This document shows positions 33,291-45,601 of a DNA stretch of 64,000 nucleotides, in pieces. Each line of letters begins with the position of its first letter. Within the stretch, counting starts at the first letter, position 1. Under the pieces are notes generated by a model. It had not been told where the DNA came from. It searched no databases and saw nothing but the letters and a program-made list of their open reading frames with translations. A program made the translations under genes and the position numbers. This DNA comes from Hydrogenophaga taeniospiralis CCUG 15921 (GTDB taxonomy: Bacteria; Pseudomonadota; Gammaproteobacteria; Burkholderiales; Burkholderiaceae_C). The stretch covers positions 22,126 through 86,125 of the forward strand of contig NZ_BCWR01000002.1 in assembly GCF_001592305.1 (NCBI RefSeq), written 5' to 3'.

Positions 33291-33324
33291 ATTCACAAAA
33301 TAAGTAATTGCTTATTTTGTGAAT
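33291..33324. promoter_or_regulatory. 34-bp palindrome before the MBL-fold gene
   Basis: Perfect 14-bp arms, ATTCACAAAATAAG and CTTATTTTGTGAAT, flank TAATTG, so only one base pair departs from full symmetry. It is AT-rich in a GC-rich genome and ends 23 bp before the MBL start. The core resembles ArsR-family operators. No ArsR-type gene is adjacent. Confidence 0.65.
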
Positions 33325-33373
33325 CATAGAACCCGCGGCAGCCACCCGCAAGGGGGTGTGGCCCCTGCGCCCG

Positions 33374-34612
33374 TCAGGCGGCTTTGTGTTCGGGCAGGCG
33401 GCGGGCGATTTCCGCCACCAGCTGGCGCGCCAGCACCAGTTTGTCGGCACGCGGCAGCTCGGTCACGCCGTGTTCGTCGACCAGCAGCAGGGCGTTGTCG
33501 TCCTGGCCAAAGGTGTCGGGGCCGATGTTGCCCACCAGCAGGGGCACGCCCTTGCGCACCCGCTTGCTCTGTGCCAGGGCCAGCAGGTCCTGGCTTTCCG
33601 CCGCGAAGCCCACACAATACAGCGCGCCGTTCTGGGCGCGGGCACTGGCCGCGATGCCGGCCAGGATGTCGGGGTTTTCCACAAAAGACAGCGTGGGCAC
33701 CTCGCCCGAGCCGTCTTTCTTGATCTTCTGTTCGGCCGCCTGCACCGGTCGCCAGTCCGCCACCGCGGCGGCCGAGACGAACACGCTGGCGCTCTGGCTC
33801 AGCACGTTGAGCGTCTTCTGCATGTTCAGCGCCGACTTCACGTTGATGCGCCCCACGCCGCGTGGCGTGGGCAGGCTCACCGGCCCGGCCACCAGCGTCA
33901 CCTGGGCGCCCGCTTCGTGGGCGGCCCGCGCGATGGCAAAACCCATCTTGCCGCTGGAGAGGTTGGTCAGGCCGCGCACCGGGTCGATGGCCTCGAACGT
34001 GGGCCCGGCGCTCACCAGCACCTGCTGGCCGGCCAGGGGCTTGGGCGAAAAGAACCGCACCAGCTCGTACAGCAACTCCTCGGGCTCCAGCATGCGGCCG
34101 TCGCCGGTTTCGCCGCAGGCCTGGTCGCCCACGCCCACATCGAGCACGGTCGTGCCGTCGGCGCGCAACTGGGTCACGTTGCGCTGCGTGGCGGGGTGCG
34201 ACCACATTTCGCGGTTCATGGCGGGCGCCAGGATCAGCGGCACCTGATCGCGCGGACGGGCCAGGCACATCAGGCTGAGCAGTTCGTCGGCGCGGCCGTG
34301 CAGCAGCTTGGCCATGAAGTCGGCACTGGCTGGCGCCACCAGGATCGCGTCGGCCTCGCGGCTGAGGTTGATGTGGGGCATGTTGTTGTCCACGCCGCCC
34401 GAGGTGCGCGCATCCCACTGCGAGCTGAACACCGGTCGGCCCGACAGCGCCTGCATCGTCACCGGGGTGATGAACTGCTCGGCCGCTTCGGTCATCACCA
34501 CCTGCACCGTGGCCCCCTCCTTGATCAGCGATCGACAGAGCTCGGCCGCCTTGTAGCAGGCGATGCCGCCCGAGAGGCCGAGGACGATGTGTTTTCCGGC
34601 GAGGTCGTTCAT
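33374..34612 (-). CDS. coaBC: Bifunctional phosphopantothenoylcysteine synthetase/decarboxylase
   Basis: A 412-aa enzyme of coenzyme A synthesis. Residues 1-185 are the FMN-dependent CoaC decarboxylase (VLGLSGGIACYKAAELCRSL, active His in NMPHINLSREADAI, PAMNREMW motif). Residues 195-412 are the CTP-using CoaB synthetase (VSAGPTFEAIDPVRGLTNLS, KIKK). Length and order are normal for Proteobacteria. The start ATG at 34612 immediately precedes MNDLAGKHIVLG. Confidence 0.95.
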   Translation of the reverse strand: MNDLAGKHIVLGLSGGIACYKAAELCRSLIKEGATVQVVMTEAAEQFITPVTMQALSGRPVFSSQWDARTSGGVDNNMPHINLSREADAILVAPASADFMAKLLHGRADELLSLMCLARPRDQVPLILAPAMNREMWSHPATQRNVTQLRADGTTVLDVGVGDQACGETGDGRMLEPEELLYELVRFFSPKPLAGQQVLVSAGPTFEAIDPVRGLTNLSSGKMGFAIARAAHEAGAQVTLVAGPVSLPTPRGVGRINVKSALNMQKTLNVLSQSASVFVSAAAVADWRPVQAAEQKIKKDGSGEVPTLSFVENPDILAGIAASARAQNGALYCVGFAAESQDLLALAQSKRVRKGVPLLVGNIGPDTFGQDDNALLLVDEHGVTELPRADKLVLARQLVAEIARRLPEHKAA

Positions 34613-34753
34613 GCGCGCAATGTAGCAGTTCAACCGCCGCCGCGGTGGGGGTGGGCGAGGCCCCTGAGTGGACGGTGCGGCGCCCGGTGCGCGCGGGGGT
34701 GCCACAGCAGACATAATGCCGCCACAGCCCATTTCCCGCAGACCCCAACACCC

Positions 34754-35314
34754 ATGAACATGAAATTCAAACCACGCACACTGGCCCAGGGCGTCATCGT
34801 GGGCGCCGTGCTGAGCGCGCTGGTCGCCTGCGGCGGTGGATCCGATGCCTCGGACAACGACGCCGTGCCCACCGGCGGCGCCCTGAGCAACCTCTGGTTC
34901 GCCGACAGCGATGGTTATTTCCCGCTCGACAAGCTCAAACCCAACGGCACTTTCTACCTGGGCACCGAGGCCGACTTCGGCCTGAAGAATCCGGCCTACA
35001 ACCCCAGCACCAGGACCCACTCGCTCTGGGCCATCGACACCTCGGCCAGCGTGCCCGCCGGCACGAGCCTGAACTACTCGATGAAGATCGATGCCATCAG
35101 CGCCTCGGCCGACGCGGTGGCCGAGCTGGCCAGGAACCTGCAGCTGGACACCACCACGGGTCTGATCACCCAGACCTGCAAGGGCTATCCCGAGTGTTAC
35201 GACAACACCGGCGCGACCGACGAGGACTTCCTGATCACCGTCACGGCCCAGGTGGTCGGCGGCAGCGGCAAGCTCGAGCGCAACTTCCTGCTGCGCGTGC
35301 GCGGCAACAACTGA
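34754..35314 (+). CDS. Predicted lipoprotein, function unknown
   Basis: A 186-aa protein with a lipoprotein signal (VGAVLSALVACGGG, lipid Cys about residue 26), then a short Asp/Ser linker and a beta-rich domain that has Tyr/Trp motifs (SNLWFADSDGYFPLDKL) and a Cys pair (TCKGYPEC). A domain of the cadherin/Ig-like type is possible. I do not recognise the family. It stands alone between coaBC and pyrG with a CATAAT-like -10 upstream. Confidence 0.7.
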   Translation: MNMKFKPRTLAQGVIVGAVLSALVACGGGSDASDNDAVPTGGALSNLWFADSDGYFPLDKLKPNGTFYLGTEADFGLKNPAYNPSTRTHSLWAIDTSASVPAGTSLNYSMKIDAISASADAVAELARNLQLDTTTGLITQTCKGYPECYDNTGATDEDFLITVTAQVVGGSGKLERNFLLRVRGNN

Positions 35315-35377
35315 GCCCACCAGCAACCGACGCCGGGCCACCGGGCCCGGACCGAGAGGGCGCTGGGGGGTGGCCTT

Positions 35378-37080
<1,703 letters not shown>

Positions 37081-37091
37081 TCGGAGCCCAC

Positions 37092-37946
37092 ATGAAGCTG
37101 TGCGGATTCGACGTTGGCCTGGACCAGCGCTTCTTCCTGATCGCCGGCACCTGCTCCATCGAAGGCCTGCAGATGTCGCTTGACGTGGCGGGTCAGCTCA
37201 AGGAAGCCTGTACCGCCCTCGGCATCCCGCTGATCTACAAGGGCTCGTTCGACAAGGCCAACCGGTCCTCCGGCACCACCCAGCGCGGGCTGGGCATGGA
37301 CGCGGGCCTGAAGATCCTGGACGAGGTGCGCCGCCAGCTGGGCCTGCCTGTGCTTACCGACGTGCACGAGGCGTCCCAGGTGGCCGAGGTGGCGAGCGTG
37401 GTGGACGTGTTGCAGACACCGGCGTTCTTGTGCCGCCAGACCGATTTCATCCGCGCCGTGGCCCAGTCCGGCAAGCCGGTGAACATCAAGAAAGGCCAGT
37501 TCCTCGCGCCCTGGGACATGAAGAACGTGATCGACAAGGCACGCGCTGCCGCGAAGGAAGTGGGCCTGTCCGAAGACCGCTTCCTGGCCTGCGAACGTGG
37601 CGTGAGCTTTGGCTACAACAACCTCGTGGCCGACATGACCAGCCTGGCCGAGATGCGCCAATCCGGCGCGCCGGTGGTGTTCGACGTGACCCACTCGGTG
37701 CAGAAACCCGGCGGCCTGGGTGGTGCCAGCGGCGGTGCCCGCGAGATGGTGCCGGTGCTGGCGCGTGCGGGCGTGGCGGCGGGTGTCGCCGGCCTGTTCA
37801 TGGAAACCCACCCCAAGCCCGCCGAGGCCTGGTCGGACGGCCCGAACGCCGTGCCGCTGAAACACATGAAGGCCTTGCTGGAAACCCTGGTGGCGCTGGA
37901 CGACCTGACCAAGCGCAGCGGTTTTCTCGAAAACGACTTCAACTGA
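37092..37946 (+). CDS. kdsA: 3-deoxy-8-phosphooctulonate synthase (KDO 8-P synthase)
   Basis: A 284-aa cytoplasmic enzyme that condenses phosphoenolpyruvate with arabinose 5-phosphate for lipopolysaccharide synthesis. It has [36 protein letters not shown] and [14 protein letters not shown], all family hallmarks. The pyrG-kdsA-(DUF1330)-eno-ftsB order is a common Burkholderiales cluster. The start follows a modest AG-rich SD in the pyrG-kdsA gap. Confidence 0.96.
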   Translation: MKLCGFDVGLDQRFFLIAGTCSIEGLQMSLDVAGQLKEACTALGIPLIYKGSFDKANRSSGTTQRGLGMDAGLKILDEVRRQLGLPVLTDVHEASQVAEVASVVDVLQTPAFLCRQTDFIRAVAQSGKPVNIKKGQFLAPWDMKNVIDKARAAAKEVGLSEDRFLACERGVSFGYNNLVADMTSLAEMRQSGAPVVFDVTHSVQKPGGLGGASGGAREMVPVLARAGVAAGVAGLFMETHPKPAEAWSDGPNAVPLKHMKALLETLVALDDLTKRSGFLENDFN

Positions 37947-37956
37947 ACACAAGCCC

Positions 37957-39568
<1,612 letters not shown>

Positions 39569-39571
<3 letters not shown>

Positions 39572-39660
39572 AACACCCCCGCCGCGCTGCGCGCGACCCC
39601 CTCAAGAGGGCGGCACTGGCCGTCCGGCAGAGCCGGCCCGGCGGTGCCCTGGGTTGGACC
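39569..39660 (+). repeat. Dispersed C-rich repeat, copy 6
   Basis: It starts at the eno TGA: ACACCCCCGCCGCGCTGCG, GACCCCCTCAAGAGGG hairpin, GGCCGTCCGGCAGAGCC, then GGCCCGGCGGTGCCCTGGGTT, the last part shared with copy 7. It separates eno from ftsB. Confidence 0.8.
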
Positions 39661-39750
39661 GTTGCGTGCGTTGCGGGTGGCGCTCCGGCGCCATGGGAAG
39701 CGGATGCGGCATCTCTGGCGCTTGACCTGAGCGCTCACTAAACTCGCGCC

Positions 39751-40035
39751 ATGGCCAACCGCTTTATCCCTGCCCTGCTGATCGGACTGCTGCTGGTGCT
39801 GCACGCCCAGCTGTGGTTCGGGCGGGGCAGCGTGCCGAAGGTGGCGAGCATGAAGCTGCAGCTGACCGAGCAGGAACACCGCAACCACGAAGCCCAGCTG
39901 CGCAACGACCGGCTGGCCAGCGAGGTGAGCGACCTCCAGGAAGGGCTGGACATGGTCGAGGAACTCGCCCGGCAGGACCTGGGCATGGTCAAGCCCAACG
40001 AGATCTTCATCCAGATCGCGCAGAGCAAGCGCTGA
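39751..40035 (+). CDS. ftsB: Cell division protein FtsB (septum formation initiator)
   Basis: A 94-aa bitopic membrane protein. Residues 4-22 form one membrane helix, followed by a periplasmic coiled coil (QEHRNHEAQLRNDRLASEVS). The tail carries LARQDLGMVKPNEIFIQ, the typical FtsB ending. It joins FtsQ and FtsL in the divisome. Its position next to eno is conserved across Proteobacteria. Confidence 0.92.
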   Translation: MANRFIPALLIGLLLVLHAQLWFGRGSVPKVASMKLQLTEQEHRNHEAQLRNDRLASEVSDLQEGLDMVEELARQDLGMVKPNEIFIQIAQSKR

Positions 40036-40098
40036 CGGCGTGCCAGCCGGCCCCGCCCAGCGCTTGACCTTCTTTTCCGCCTTTTGCTGACACCGCCC

Positions 40099-40776
40099 GT
40101 GGCCCTCACGATCACGCTGCTGGGCGGCGAATCCTCTGGCAAGACCGCCCTGGCGCAGGCGCTGCACCAACACCTCAACCAACAGCTCCAGATCCACACG
40201 GCGCTGGTGCCCGAGCAGCTGCGGCTCTGGTGCGAGCGCATGGGCCGCGCGCCCCGCGCCGAAGAGCAGGCCGCGCGCGCTGCCGAACAGAGCCGCTGCA
40301 TCGAGGAAGCCACCCAGCAAGCCGGCGTGGAACTGGTGATCGCCGACACCTCGGCGCTGGTGATCGCCGCCTACAGCGAACTCTATTTCCAGGACACCTC
40401 GCTGTACGCCGCGGCCCGGGCCACTCAGCAGCGCTACGACCTCACGCTGCTGATGGGGCTGGACCTGCCCTGGGTGCCCGACGGCCTGTTTCGCGACAGC
40501 CCGGCCGTGCGCGAAGCCACCGACGCGCTGCTGCGCCGCGAACTGCGCACCGCGGGCGTGGCATTCCAGCCCGTGTATGGCCAGGGCGAGGCGCGCCTGC
40601 GGCAGGCGCTGCAGGCGATCGCCACCCGCCTGGGCCGCCCCCTGGTGGCCGACGACCCGGTGCTGCGCCAGGGCCGGGGGCGCTGGGTCTGCGACAGTTG
40701 CAGTGACCCGGACTGTGAACACCGCCTGTTCAGCCAGCTTCTGACCACCGATCACACCAAGGACCCGCCACCATGA
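40099..40776 (+). CDS. P-loop ATPase/kinase, NadR-like, with C-terminal zinc-type motif
   Basis: About 225 aa from the GTG at 40099 (a TTG at 40084 is also in frame). The N-terminus carries Walker A LLGGESSGKTAL, like the ribosylnicotinamide kinase domain of NadR (AAA_28 family), then VIADTSALVIAAYSELYF. The last 30 residues contain CDSCSDPDCEHRLF, a cluster of Cys/His that could hold zinc. The gene overlaps the next one (ATGA), linking it to an AGE-family isomerase. The substrate is unknown, but a nucleoside- or sugar-kinase role fits the fold. Confidence 0.7.
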   Translation: MALTITLLGGESSGKTALAQALHQHLNQQLQIHTALVPEQLRLWCERMGRAPRAEEQAARAAEQSRCIEEATQQAGVELVIADTSALVIAAYSELYFQDTSLYAAARATQQRYDLTLLMGLDLPWVPDGLFRDSPAVREATDALLRRELRTAGVAFQPVYGQGEARLRQALQAIATRLGRPLVADDPVLRQGRGRWVCDSCSDPDCEHRLFSQLLTTDHTKDPPP

Positions 40777-42005
40777 TCCCGGCACAACCCCTGCCCGACT
40801 TCCGCTCGCCCGAGTTCCTGCGCGCGCACGTGTGCGACTGCATGGCCTTCTACCACCCCCGGGCCATCGACCCCAGCGGCGGACTGTTCCACTTCTTCCG
40901 GGACAACGGCGAGGTCTACGACCGTCACACCCGCCACCTGGTCAGCAGCACCCGCTTCGTCTTCACCTACGCCATGGCCGTGCGCTCGGGGGCCGATGCC
41001 TCGCACCGTCAGGCGCTGTCCCACGCCTTCGACTTCCTGCGCCGCGCGCACCGGGACCCCCACAGCGGCAGCTACACTTGGCTGCTGGACTGGCGCGACG
41101 GGAAAAAGACCGTGCTCGATGGCACCCAGCACGCCTACGGCCTGGCCTTCGTCCTGCTGGCGCACGCCCACGCCTTCATGGCCGGTCTGCCCGAGGCGCA
41201 CGCCGGCATCGCCGAGACCTTCGAACTGCTCGAGCAGCGCTTCTGGGAACCGGACCACGGCCTGTACGCCGACGAGATCCGCCCCGACGGAGTGCTCAGC
41301 AACTACCGGGGCCAGAACGCCAACATGCACCTGTGCGAGGCGCTGCTGGCCGCCTTCGACGCCACCGGCGAGACCCGCTACCTCGTCCGCGCCGAGCGCC
41401 TGGCCGATCACATCTGCATCCGCCAGGCGGCGCTGGCCGATGGCCTGGTGTGGGAACACTACCGCGCCGACTGGTCGGTCGACTGGGACTACAACAAGGA
41501 CGACAAGAGCAACATCTTCCGCCCCTGGGGCTTCCAGCCCGGCCACCTGACCGAATGGGCCAAGCTGTTGCTGCTGCTCGATCAGCGCCGCCCACGCGCC
41601 GACCACCTGCCGCGCGCCCGGTTGTTCTTCGACACCGCGATGGCGAAGTCGTGGGATACCGAACACGGCGGCCTGTTCTATGGTTTCGCGCCCGACGGCA
41701 GCGTGTGCGACAGCGACAAGTATTTCTGGGTCCAGGCCGAGTCGCTGGCCACGGCGGCGCGCCTGGCCCAGGCCACCGGCGAGGCGCGCTACTGGGCCGA
41801 CTACGACCGCCTATGGGCCTACGCCTGGCAGCATTTCGTGGACCATCAACACGGTGCCTGGTGGCGCATCCTGCGCGCCGACAACACCAAGATCAGCGAC
41901 GAAAAGAGCCCCGCAGGCAAGGTGGACTACCACACCATGGGGGCGTGTCACGACGTGCTGGACACGCTGGGCCAGGGCGCGCGGCGGCTGCGCGCGACGA
42001 CCTGA
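40773..42005 (+). CDS. AGE-family sugar epimerase/isomerase
   Basis: A 410-aa (alpha/alpha)6-barrel protein of the N-acylglucosamine 2-epimerase superfamily. Typical motifs are RHLVSSTRFVFTYAMA, HAYGLAFVLLAHAHA, NANMHLCEALLAAFD, GFQPGHLTEWAKLLLLL and the His pair near KVDYHTMGACHDVL. It is closest in feel to mannose/aldose isomerases (YihS-like) rather than a true GlcNAc epimerase. It starts inside the stop of the kinase-like gene, so both may act on one sugar. Confidence 0.85.
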   Translation: MIPAQPLPDFRSPEFLRAHVCDCMAFYHPRAIDPSGGLFHFFRDNGEVYDRHTRHLVSSTRFVFTYAMAVRSGADASHRQALSHAFDFLRRAHRDPHSGSYTWLLDWRDGKKTVLDGTQHAYGLAFVLLAHAHAFMAGLPEAHAGIAETFELLEQRFWEPDHGLYADEIRPDGVLSNYRGQNANMHLCEALLAAFDATGETRYLVRAERLADHICIRQAALADGLVWEHYRADWSVDWDYNKDDKSNIFRPWGFQPGHLTEWAKLLLLLDQRRPRADHLPRARLFFDTAMAKSWDTEHGGLFYGFAPDGSVCDSDKYFWVQAESLATAARLAQATGEARYWADYDRLWAYAWQHFVDHQHGAWWRILRADNTKISDEKSPAGKVDYHTMGACHDVLDTLGQGARRLRATT

Positions 42006-42018
42006 CCCGGCCCGCCGC

Positions 42019-42999
42019 TCACTGAAGATTGGGTGTGGCGGGCGGCTGCGTGTGCGGCTGCAGAAACACCTGCGCCGCGTCCACCGGATCGAACCGGTAC
42101 TGCGCGCCGCAGAAGTCGCAGCCCACCTCCACCTGGCCCTGCTCGGCAATGATGGATTCGATCTCGTCGCGCCCCAGGCTGCGCAGCATGTTGCCCACGC
42201 GCTCGCGCGAGCAGGTGCAGGCGAAACGCGGCCCTTCCTCACCCACCAGGGGTTCGAAGCGGCGCACGTCCTCTTCCCAGAACAGGCGCCGCAGGATGGT
42301 GTCGGCGTCCAGCTCCAGCAGTTCCTCGCGCTTGAGGCTGGCCGCCAGGATGGCGATGCGGTTGTAGTCCTCGTTCAGGCCGATCTGGTCTTCGTCCTTG
42401 GCGACCGCGCCCGCACCGGCCAGGTTGGCCTCACCCTGCAGCGGCAGGCGCTGGATCAGCAGGCCCGCGGCCACCTTGTCGTTGGCGGCGAGCACCAGGC
42501 GGGTGTCTAGCTGCTCGCTCTGCAACATGTAGTGTTCGATCACTTCGCTGAGCTTTTCCAGCTTTTCGCGCCGGTCGCCAAACAGCGGCACCACGCCCTG
42601 GTAGGGCTGCTGGCCGGGCAGGCGCTCTTTCGGGTCCAGCGTGATCGCGCAGCGGCCCGCGTTGTTCACGTTGACCATGTGCGACAGCGGCGCGTCGGCG
42701 GCCACCTCGCCCACCACGGTGGCGGTGGCGCGCAGGCTCAGGTCGGGCTGGACCTCGGTCACGGCGAGTTTCACCGGGCCGTCGCCCATGATCTGCATGA
42801 TCAGCGCGCCGTTGAACTTGATGTTGGCCTGCATCAGCGTGGCCGCCGCCGTCATCTCGCCCAGCAGTTCCTGTACCGCCGCCGGATAGCCGCCAGCCTG
42901 TTCACGCCGGTGCAGGATATCGGTCCAGGCATCGGTCAGGCGCACCAGCATGCCGCGCACCGGCAGGCCTTCAAACATGAATTTGTGGAGTTCGGACAA
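42019..42999 (-). CDS. hslO: Redox-regulated holdase chaperone Hsp33
   Basis: A 326-aa cytoplasmic chaperone switched on by oxidation. The N-terminal domain (about 1-190) precedes a linker and the C-terminal zinc centre with CTC (about residues 263-265) and CDFC (about 296-299), the four Cys that bind zinc in the reduced state. Slightly longer than E. coli Hsp33, with a C-terminal Pro/Gln extension. Its stop and the AGE gene stop are convergent. Confidence 0.94.
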   Translation of the reverse strand: MSELHKFMFEGLPVRGMLVRLTDAWTDILHRREQAGGYPAAVQELLGEMTAAATLMQANIKFNGALIMQIMGDGPVKLAVTEVQPDLSLRATATVVGEVAADAPLSHMVNVNNAGRCAITLDPKERLPGQQPYQGVVPLFGDRREKLEKLSEVIEHYMLQSEQLDTRLVLAANDKVAAGLLIQRLPLQGEANLAGAGAVAKDEDQIGLNEDYNRIAILAASLKREELLELDADTILRRLFWEEDVRRFEPLVGEEGPRFACTCSRERVGNMLRSLGRDEIESIIAEQGQVEVGCDFCGAQYRFDPVDAAQVFLQPHTQPPATPNLQ

Positions 43000-43037
43000 T
43001 CTGTTCTTTCGGTTCGGTCAACGCTGGCAGATCGGGC

Positions 43038-43562
43038 TCAGGCGATTTTTTTCAAGCCGTGGCGGAAGCGCTGCGCGTTCGCCACGTAGTGTTTCGCGCT
43101 TCGGCGCAGGCCTTCGATCTGCTCGGGTGTGAGCTGGCGCACCGCCTTGGCCGGGCTGCCGATGATCATGGAGCCGTCGGGGAATTCCTTGCCCTCGGTC
43201 ACCAGCGCGCCCGCGCCCACCAGGCAGTTCTTGCCGATCTTCGCGCCGTTGAGCACGATGGCGCCAATGCCGATCAGCGACTCGTCACCGATGGTGCAGC
43301 CGTGCAGCATGACCTGGTGGCCCACGGTCACGTGCTCGCCGATGGTCAGGGGCAGGCCCATGTCGGCGTGCAGCACGCTGCCATCCTGGATGTTGCTGCC
43401 GCGCCCGATGCGGATCGTGTCGGTGTCGCCGCGCACGGTGACGCCGAACCACACGCTGCAGTCTTCGCCGAGCACCACATCGCCCATGACCTGGGCGTTG
43501 TCGGCCACCCAGGCCGATGCGGCCAACTGCGGCGCGGCACCATCGAGTTCGTAGATCGCCAT
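43038..43562 (-). CDS. Gamma-class carbonic anhydrase-like protein (YrdA/PaaY-type)
   Basis: A 174-aa left-handed parallel beta-helix protein built of hexapeptide repeats (NAQVMGDVVLGEDCSVWFGV). It has the metal ligands in SVLHADMG, HVTVGHQVMLHGC, the standard three-His pattern. Members act as trimeric gamma-carbonic anhydrases or acyl-CoA thioesterases (PaaY). The start at 43562 is chosen because MAIYELDG is the typical beginning. hslO lies 38 nt downstream and may be cotranscribed. Confidence 0.9.
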   Translation of the reverse strand: MAIYELDGAAPQLAASAWVADNAQVMGDVVLGEDCSVWFGVTVRGDTDTIRIGRGSNIQDGSVLHADMGLPLTIGEHVTVGHQVMLHGCTIGDESLIGIGAIVLNGAKIGKNCLVGAGALVTEGKEFPDGSMIIGSPAKAVRQLTPEQIEGLRRSAKHYVANAQRFRHGLKKIA

Positions 43563-43632
43563 CGGGGAAGTCTCCTGGGGTTCGGGTCCGGGGTCGGTGG
43601 CTGGCGCCAGCACGAAACCTAGAATTGTAGGG

Positions 43633-44502
43633 ATGCAAGCCCGCGCCGACCGCCCCACGCCACCCATGCCCAGCCCCAGCCTGCGGGCACAGGCGCTGCA
43701 GGCGCTGGGCATCACCGACCCGGCCGCGAAAGCGCAGGCGGCGCACCGTCTGCTGGACACCCTGCGCGAGATGCCGCCCGGGGACGAGGGCGCGCGCTGG
43801 CTGGCGCCGGCCGCCGAACTGAGCGCGGACCCTGACACGCCCCTGCCCGGCCGGCCGGCGCGGCCCCCGCTCATCGCGCCGGCCGACGTGCCGCAGCGCT
43901 CGCCCTTCACCCCGGAGGGCATGGCCGCGCTGCTGCACGCCATCGCGCACATCGAGTTCAACGCCATCAATCTCGCGCTCGACGCGGTCTGGCGTTTCGC
44001 CGGCATGCCGGTGGATTTCTACCGCGACTGGCTGCGGGTGGCGGCCGAAGAAGCCACCCACTTCGGTCTGCTGCGCAACCACCTGCAAAGCCTGGGCCAC
44101 GACTACGGCGATTTCCCCGCGCACGACGGCCTGTGGGAGATGTGCGTGAAGACACAAGACGACATCACCGCACGCATGGCGCTGGTGCCGCGCACGCTCG
44201 AAGCACGCGGGCTCGACGCCACGCCGCTGATCCAGGCCCGGCTGCGCAAGGTCAACACCCCGGCCGCGCAACGCACCATCGAGATCCTGGACGTGATCCT
44301 GCGCGACGAGATCGGCCACGTGGCCATCGGCAACCGCTGGTACGGCTGGTTGTGCGCGCAGCAGGGGCTGGACCCGCTGGCCCACTACCGGCTGCTCGCG
44401 CGCCGGCACGAGGCCCCGCGCCTGAGGCCCCCCTTCAACGACGCGGCGCGCCTCGCGGCGGGATTCAGCCAGCAGGAGCTGGACTACCTGCTGGGCGCCT
44501 GA
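43633..44502 (+). CDS. Ferritin-like DUF455 family protein
   Basis: About 289 aa from 43633 (43666 is an alternative start). It contains a four-helix ferritin-like bundle with carboxylate-His motifs AHIEFNAINLALDAVWRF, AAEEATHFGLL and ILRDEIGHVAIGNRWY, enough for a di-iron site. DUF455 proteins are widespread in Proteobacteria with no settled role. It is divergent from the carbonic anhydrase gene, with a TAGAAT -10-like box about 15 bp before the start. Confidence 0.86.
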   Translation: MQARADRPTPPMPSPSLRAQALQALGITDPAAKAQAAHRLLDTLREMPPGDEGARWLAPAAELSADPDTPLPGRPARPPLIAPADVPQRSPFTPEGMAALLHAIAHIEFNAINLALDAVWRFAGMPVDFYRDWLRVAAEEATHFGLLRNHLQSLGHDYGDFPAHDGLWEMCVKTQDDITARMALVPRTLEARGLDATPLIQARLRKVNTPAAQRTIEILDVILRDEIGHVAIGNRWYGWLCAQQGLDPLAHYRLLARRHEAPRLRPPFNDAARLAAGFSQQELDYLLGA

Positions 44503-44572
44503 CCCCACCCGCGGTGCGCCCAAACAGCAATAGATCACATACATCTGGTGACAAACCGCTTAGTATTTGCCG

Positions 44573-45601
44573 ATGCCTCACAAGCAAATACGACTCGACG
44601 AGTACCTGGGCCAGGCGTTTGACCGCATCCCGGTGGCGATGGTTGTGGTCAACCAGCAGGGCCTGATCACGCGCGTGAACCGCCTGGCCGAAACCACTTT
44701 TGGCTACCAGAGCGAGGAACTCCTGGGCCAGGCGGTGGAGATGCTGGTGCCGGTGCGTTACCGCCATGCCCACCCCGGCTACCGCCAGGGTTTCGTGGCC
44801 GAGACGGTGGCGCGGCCCATGGGCGCGGGGCGCGATCTGGCCGGCCTGCGCAAGGATGGCAGCGAATTCCCGGTGGAGATCGGCATCAACCCCGTCGAAA
44901 CCGGGGAGGGGCCGATGGTGCTGTCCGTGATCCTGGATCTGAGCGAGCGCAAGGAAAGCGAGAAACGCGTTCACGCCGCGCTGCAGGAAAAGGAACTGCT
45001 GCTCGAAGAGGTGCACCACCGCGTGAAGAACAACCTGCAGGTGATCCACAGCCTGCTCGACCTGCAGGCGCTCAAGATCGACGACCCCCAGGTGGTGGGC
45101 ATGCTGCGCGACAGCCAGAACCGGATCCGCTCGATGTCGATGATCCACCAGACGCTGTACCAGTCGCACGACTTTGCGCAGGTCGACTTCCAACAGTTCC
45201 TGGGCGAGCTGCTGCCCACGATGATGGAGTCCTACGGCACCTCGCCGGGCCAGGTCGATGTCCAGATCGACGCCAACCACGTGAAGCTGCCGATCAACGA
45301 AGCCATCCCCTGCGGCCTGATCGTCAACGAACTGGTGAGCAATGCCCTCAAGCACGGCTTTCCCGAGCGTCGCCGCGGCACCGTCCAGGTGGGGCTGTTC
45401 CAGGACGAACAGGGCAACGTCGAGCTGTCCATCGGCGACGACGGCGTCGGTTTCGGCCCCGAGCAAAGCCTCGAACGCCCGGGCTCGCTCGGCCTGCAGC
45501 TGGTGCATTTGTTGACCCGGCAGTTGCACGGTACCCTGCAGGTGCACCGCGCGGCCCCCACCCGCTTCACCCTGCGATTTCCCCTGGCGCGAAAACCATG
45601 A
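44573..45601 (+). CDS. PAS sensor histidine kinase, HisKA_2 type
   Basis: A 342-aa kinase without membrane segments. Residues 12-125 form a PAS domain (AFDRIPVAMVVVNQQGLITR). The dimerisation/phosphorylation helix contains the HisKA_2 motif LLEEVHHRVKNNLQVIHSLL (His about residue 147), and the ATPase domain has NELVSNALKHGF and DDGVGFG. HisKA_2 kinases often signal through stand-alone receivers. The next gene begins in its stop (ATGA) and starts with a receiver domain, so the two are partners. Confidence 0.9.
   Translation: MPHKQIRLDEYLGQAFDRIPVAMVVVNQQGLITRVNRLAETTFGYQSEELLGQAVEMLVPVRYRHAHPGYRQGFVAETVARPMGAGRDLAGLRKDGSEFPVEIGINPVETGEGPMVLSVILDLSERKESEKRVHAALQEKELLLEEVHHRVKNNLQVIHSLLDLQALKIDDPQVVGMLRDSQNRIRSMSMIHQTLYQSHDFAQVDFQQFLGELLPTMMESYGTSPGQVDVQIDANHVKLPINEAIPCGLIVNELVSNALKHGFPERRRGTVQVGLFQDEQGNVELSIGDDGVGFGPEQSLERPGSLGLQLVHLLTRQLHGTLQVHRAAPTRFTLRFPLARKP

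Noticed and set aside
33325..33373. An eighth copy of the dispersed repeat after coaBC
   Set aside because: There is a short C/G hairpin there, but the order of boxes and the second hairpin of the family are missing.
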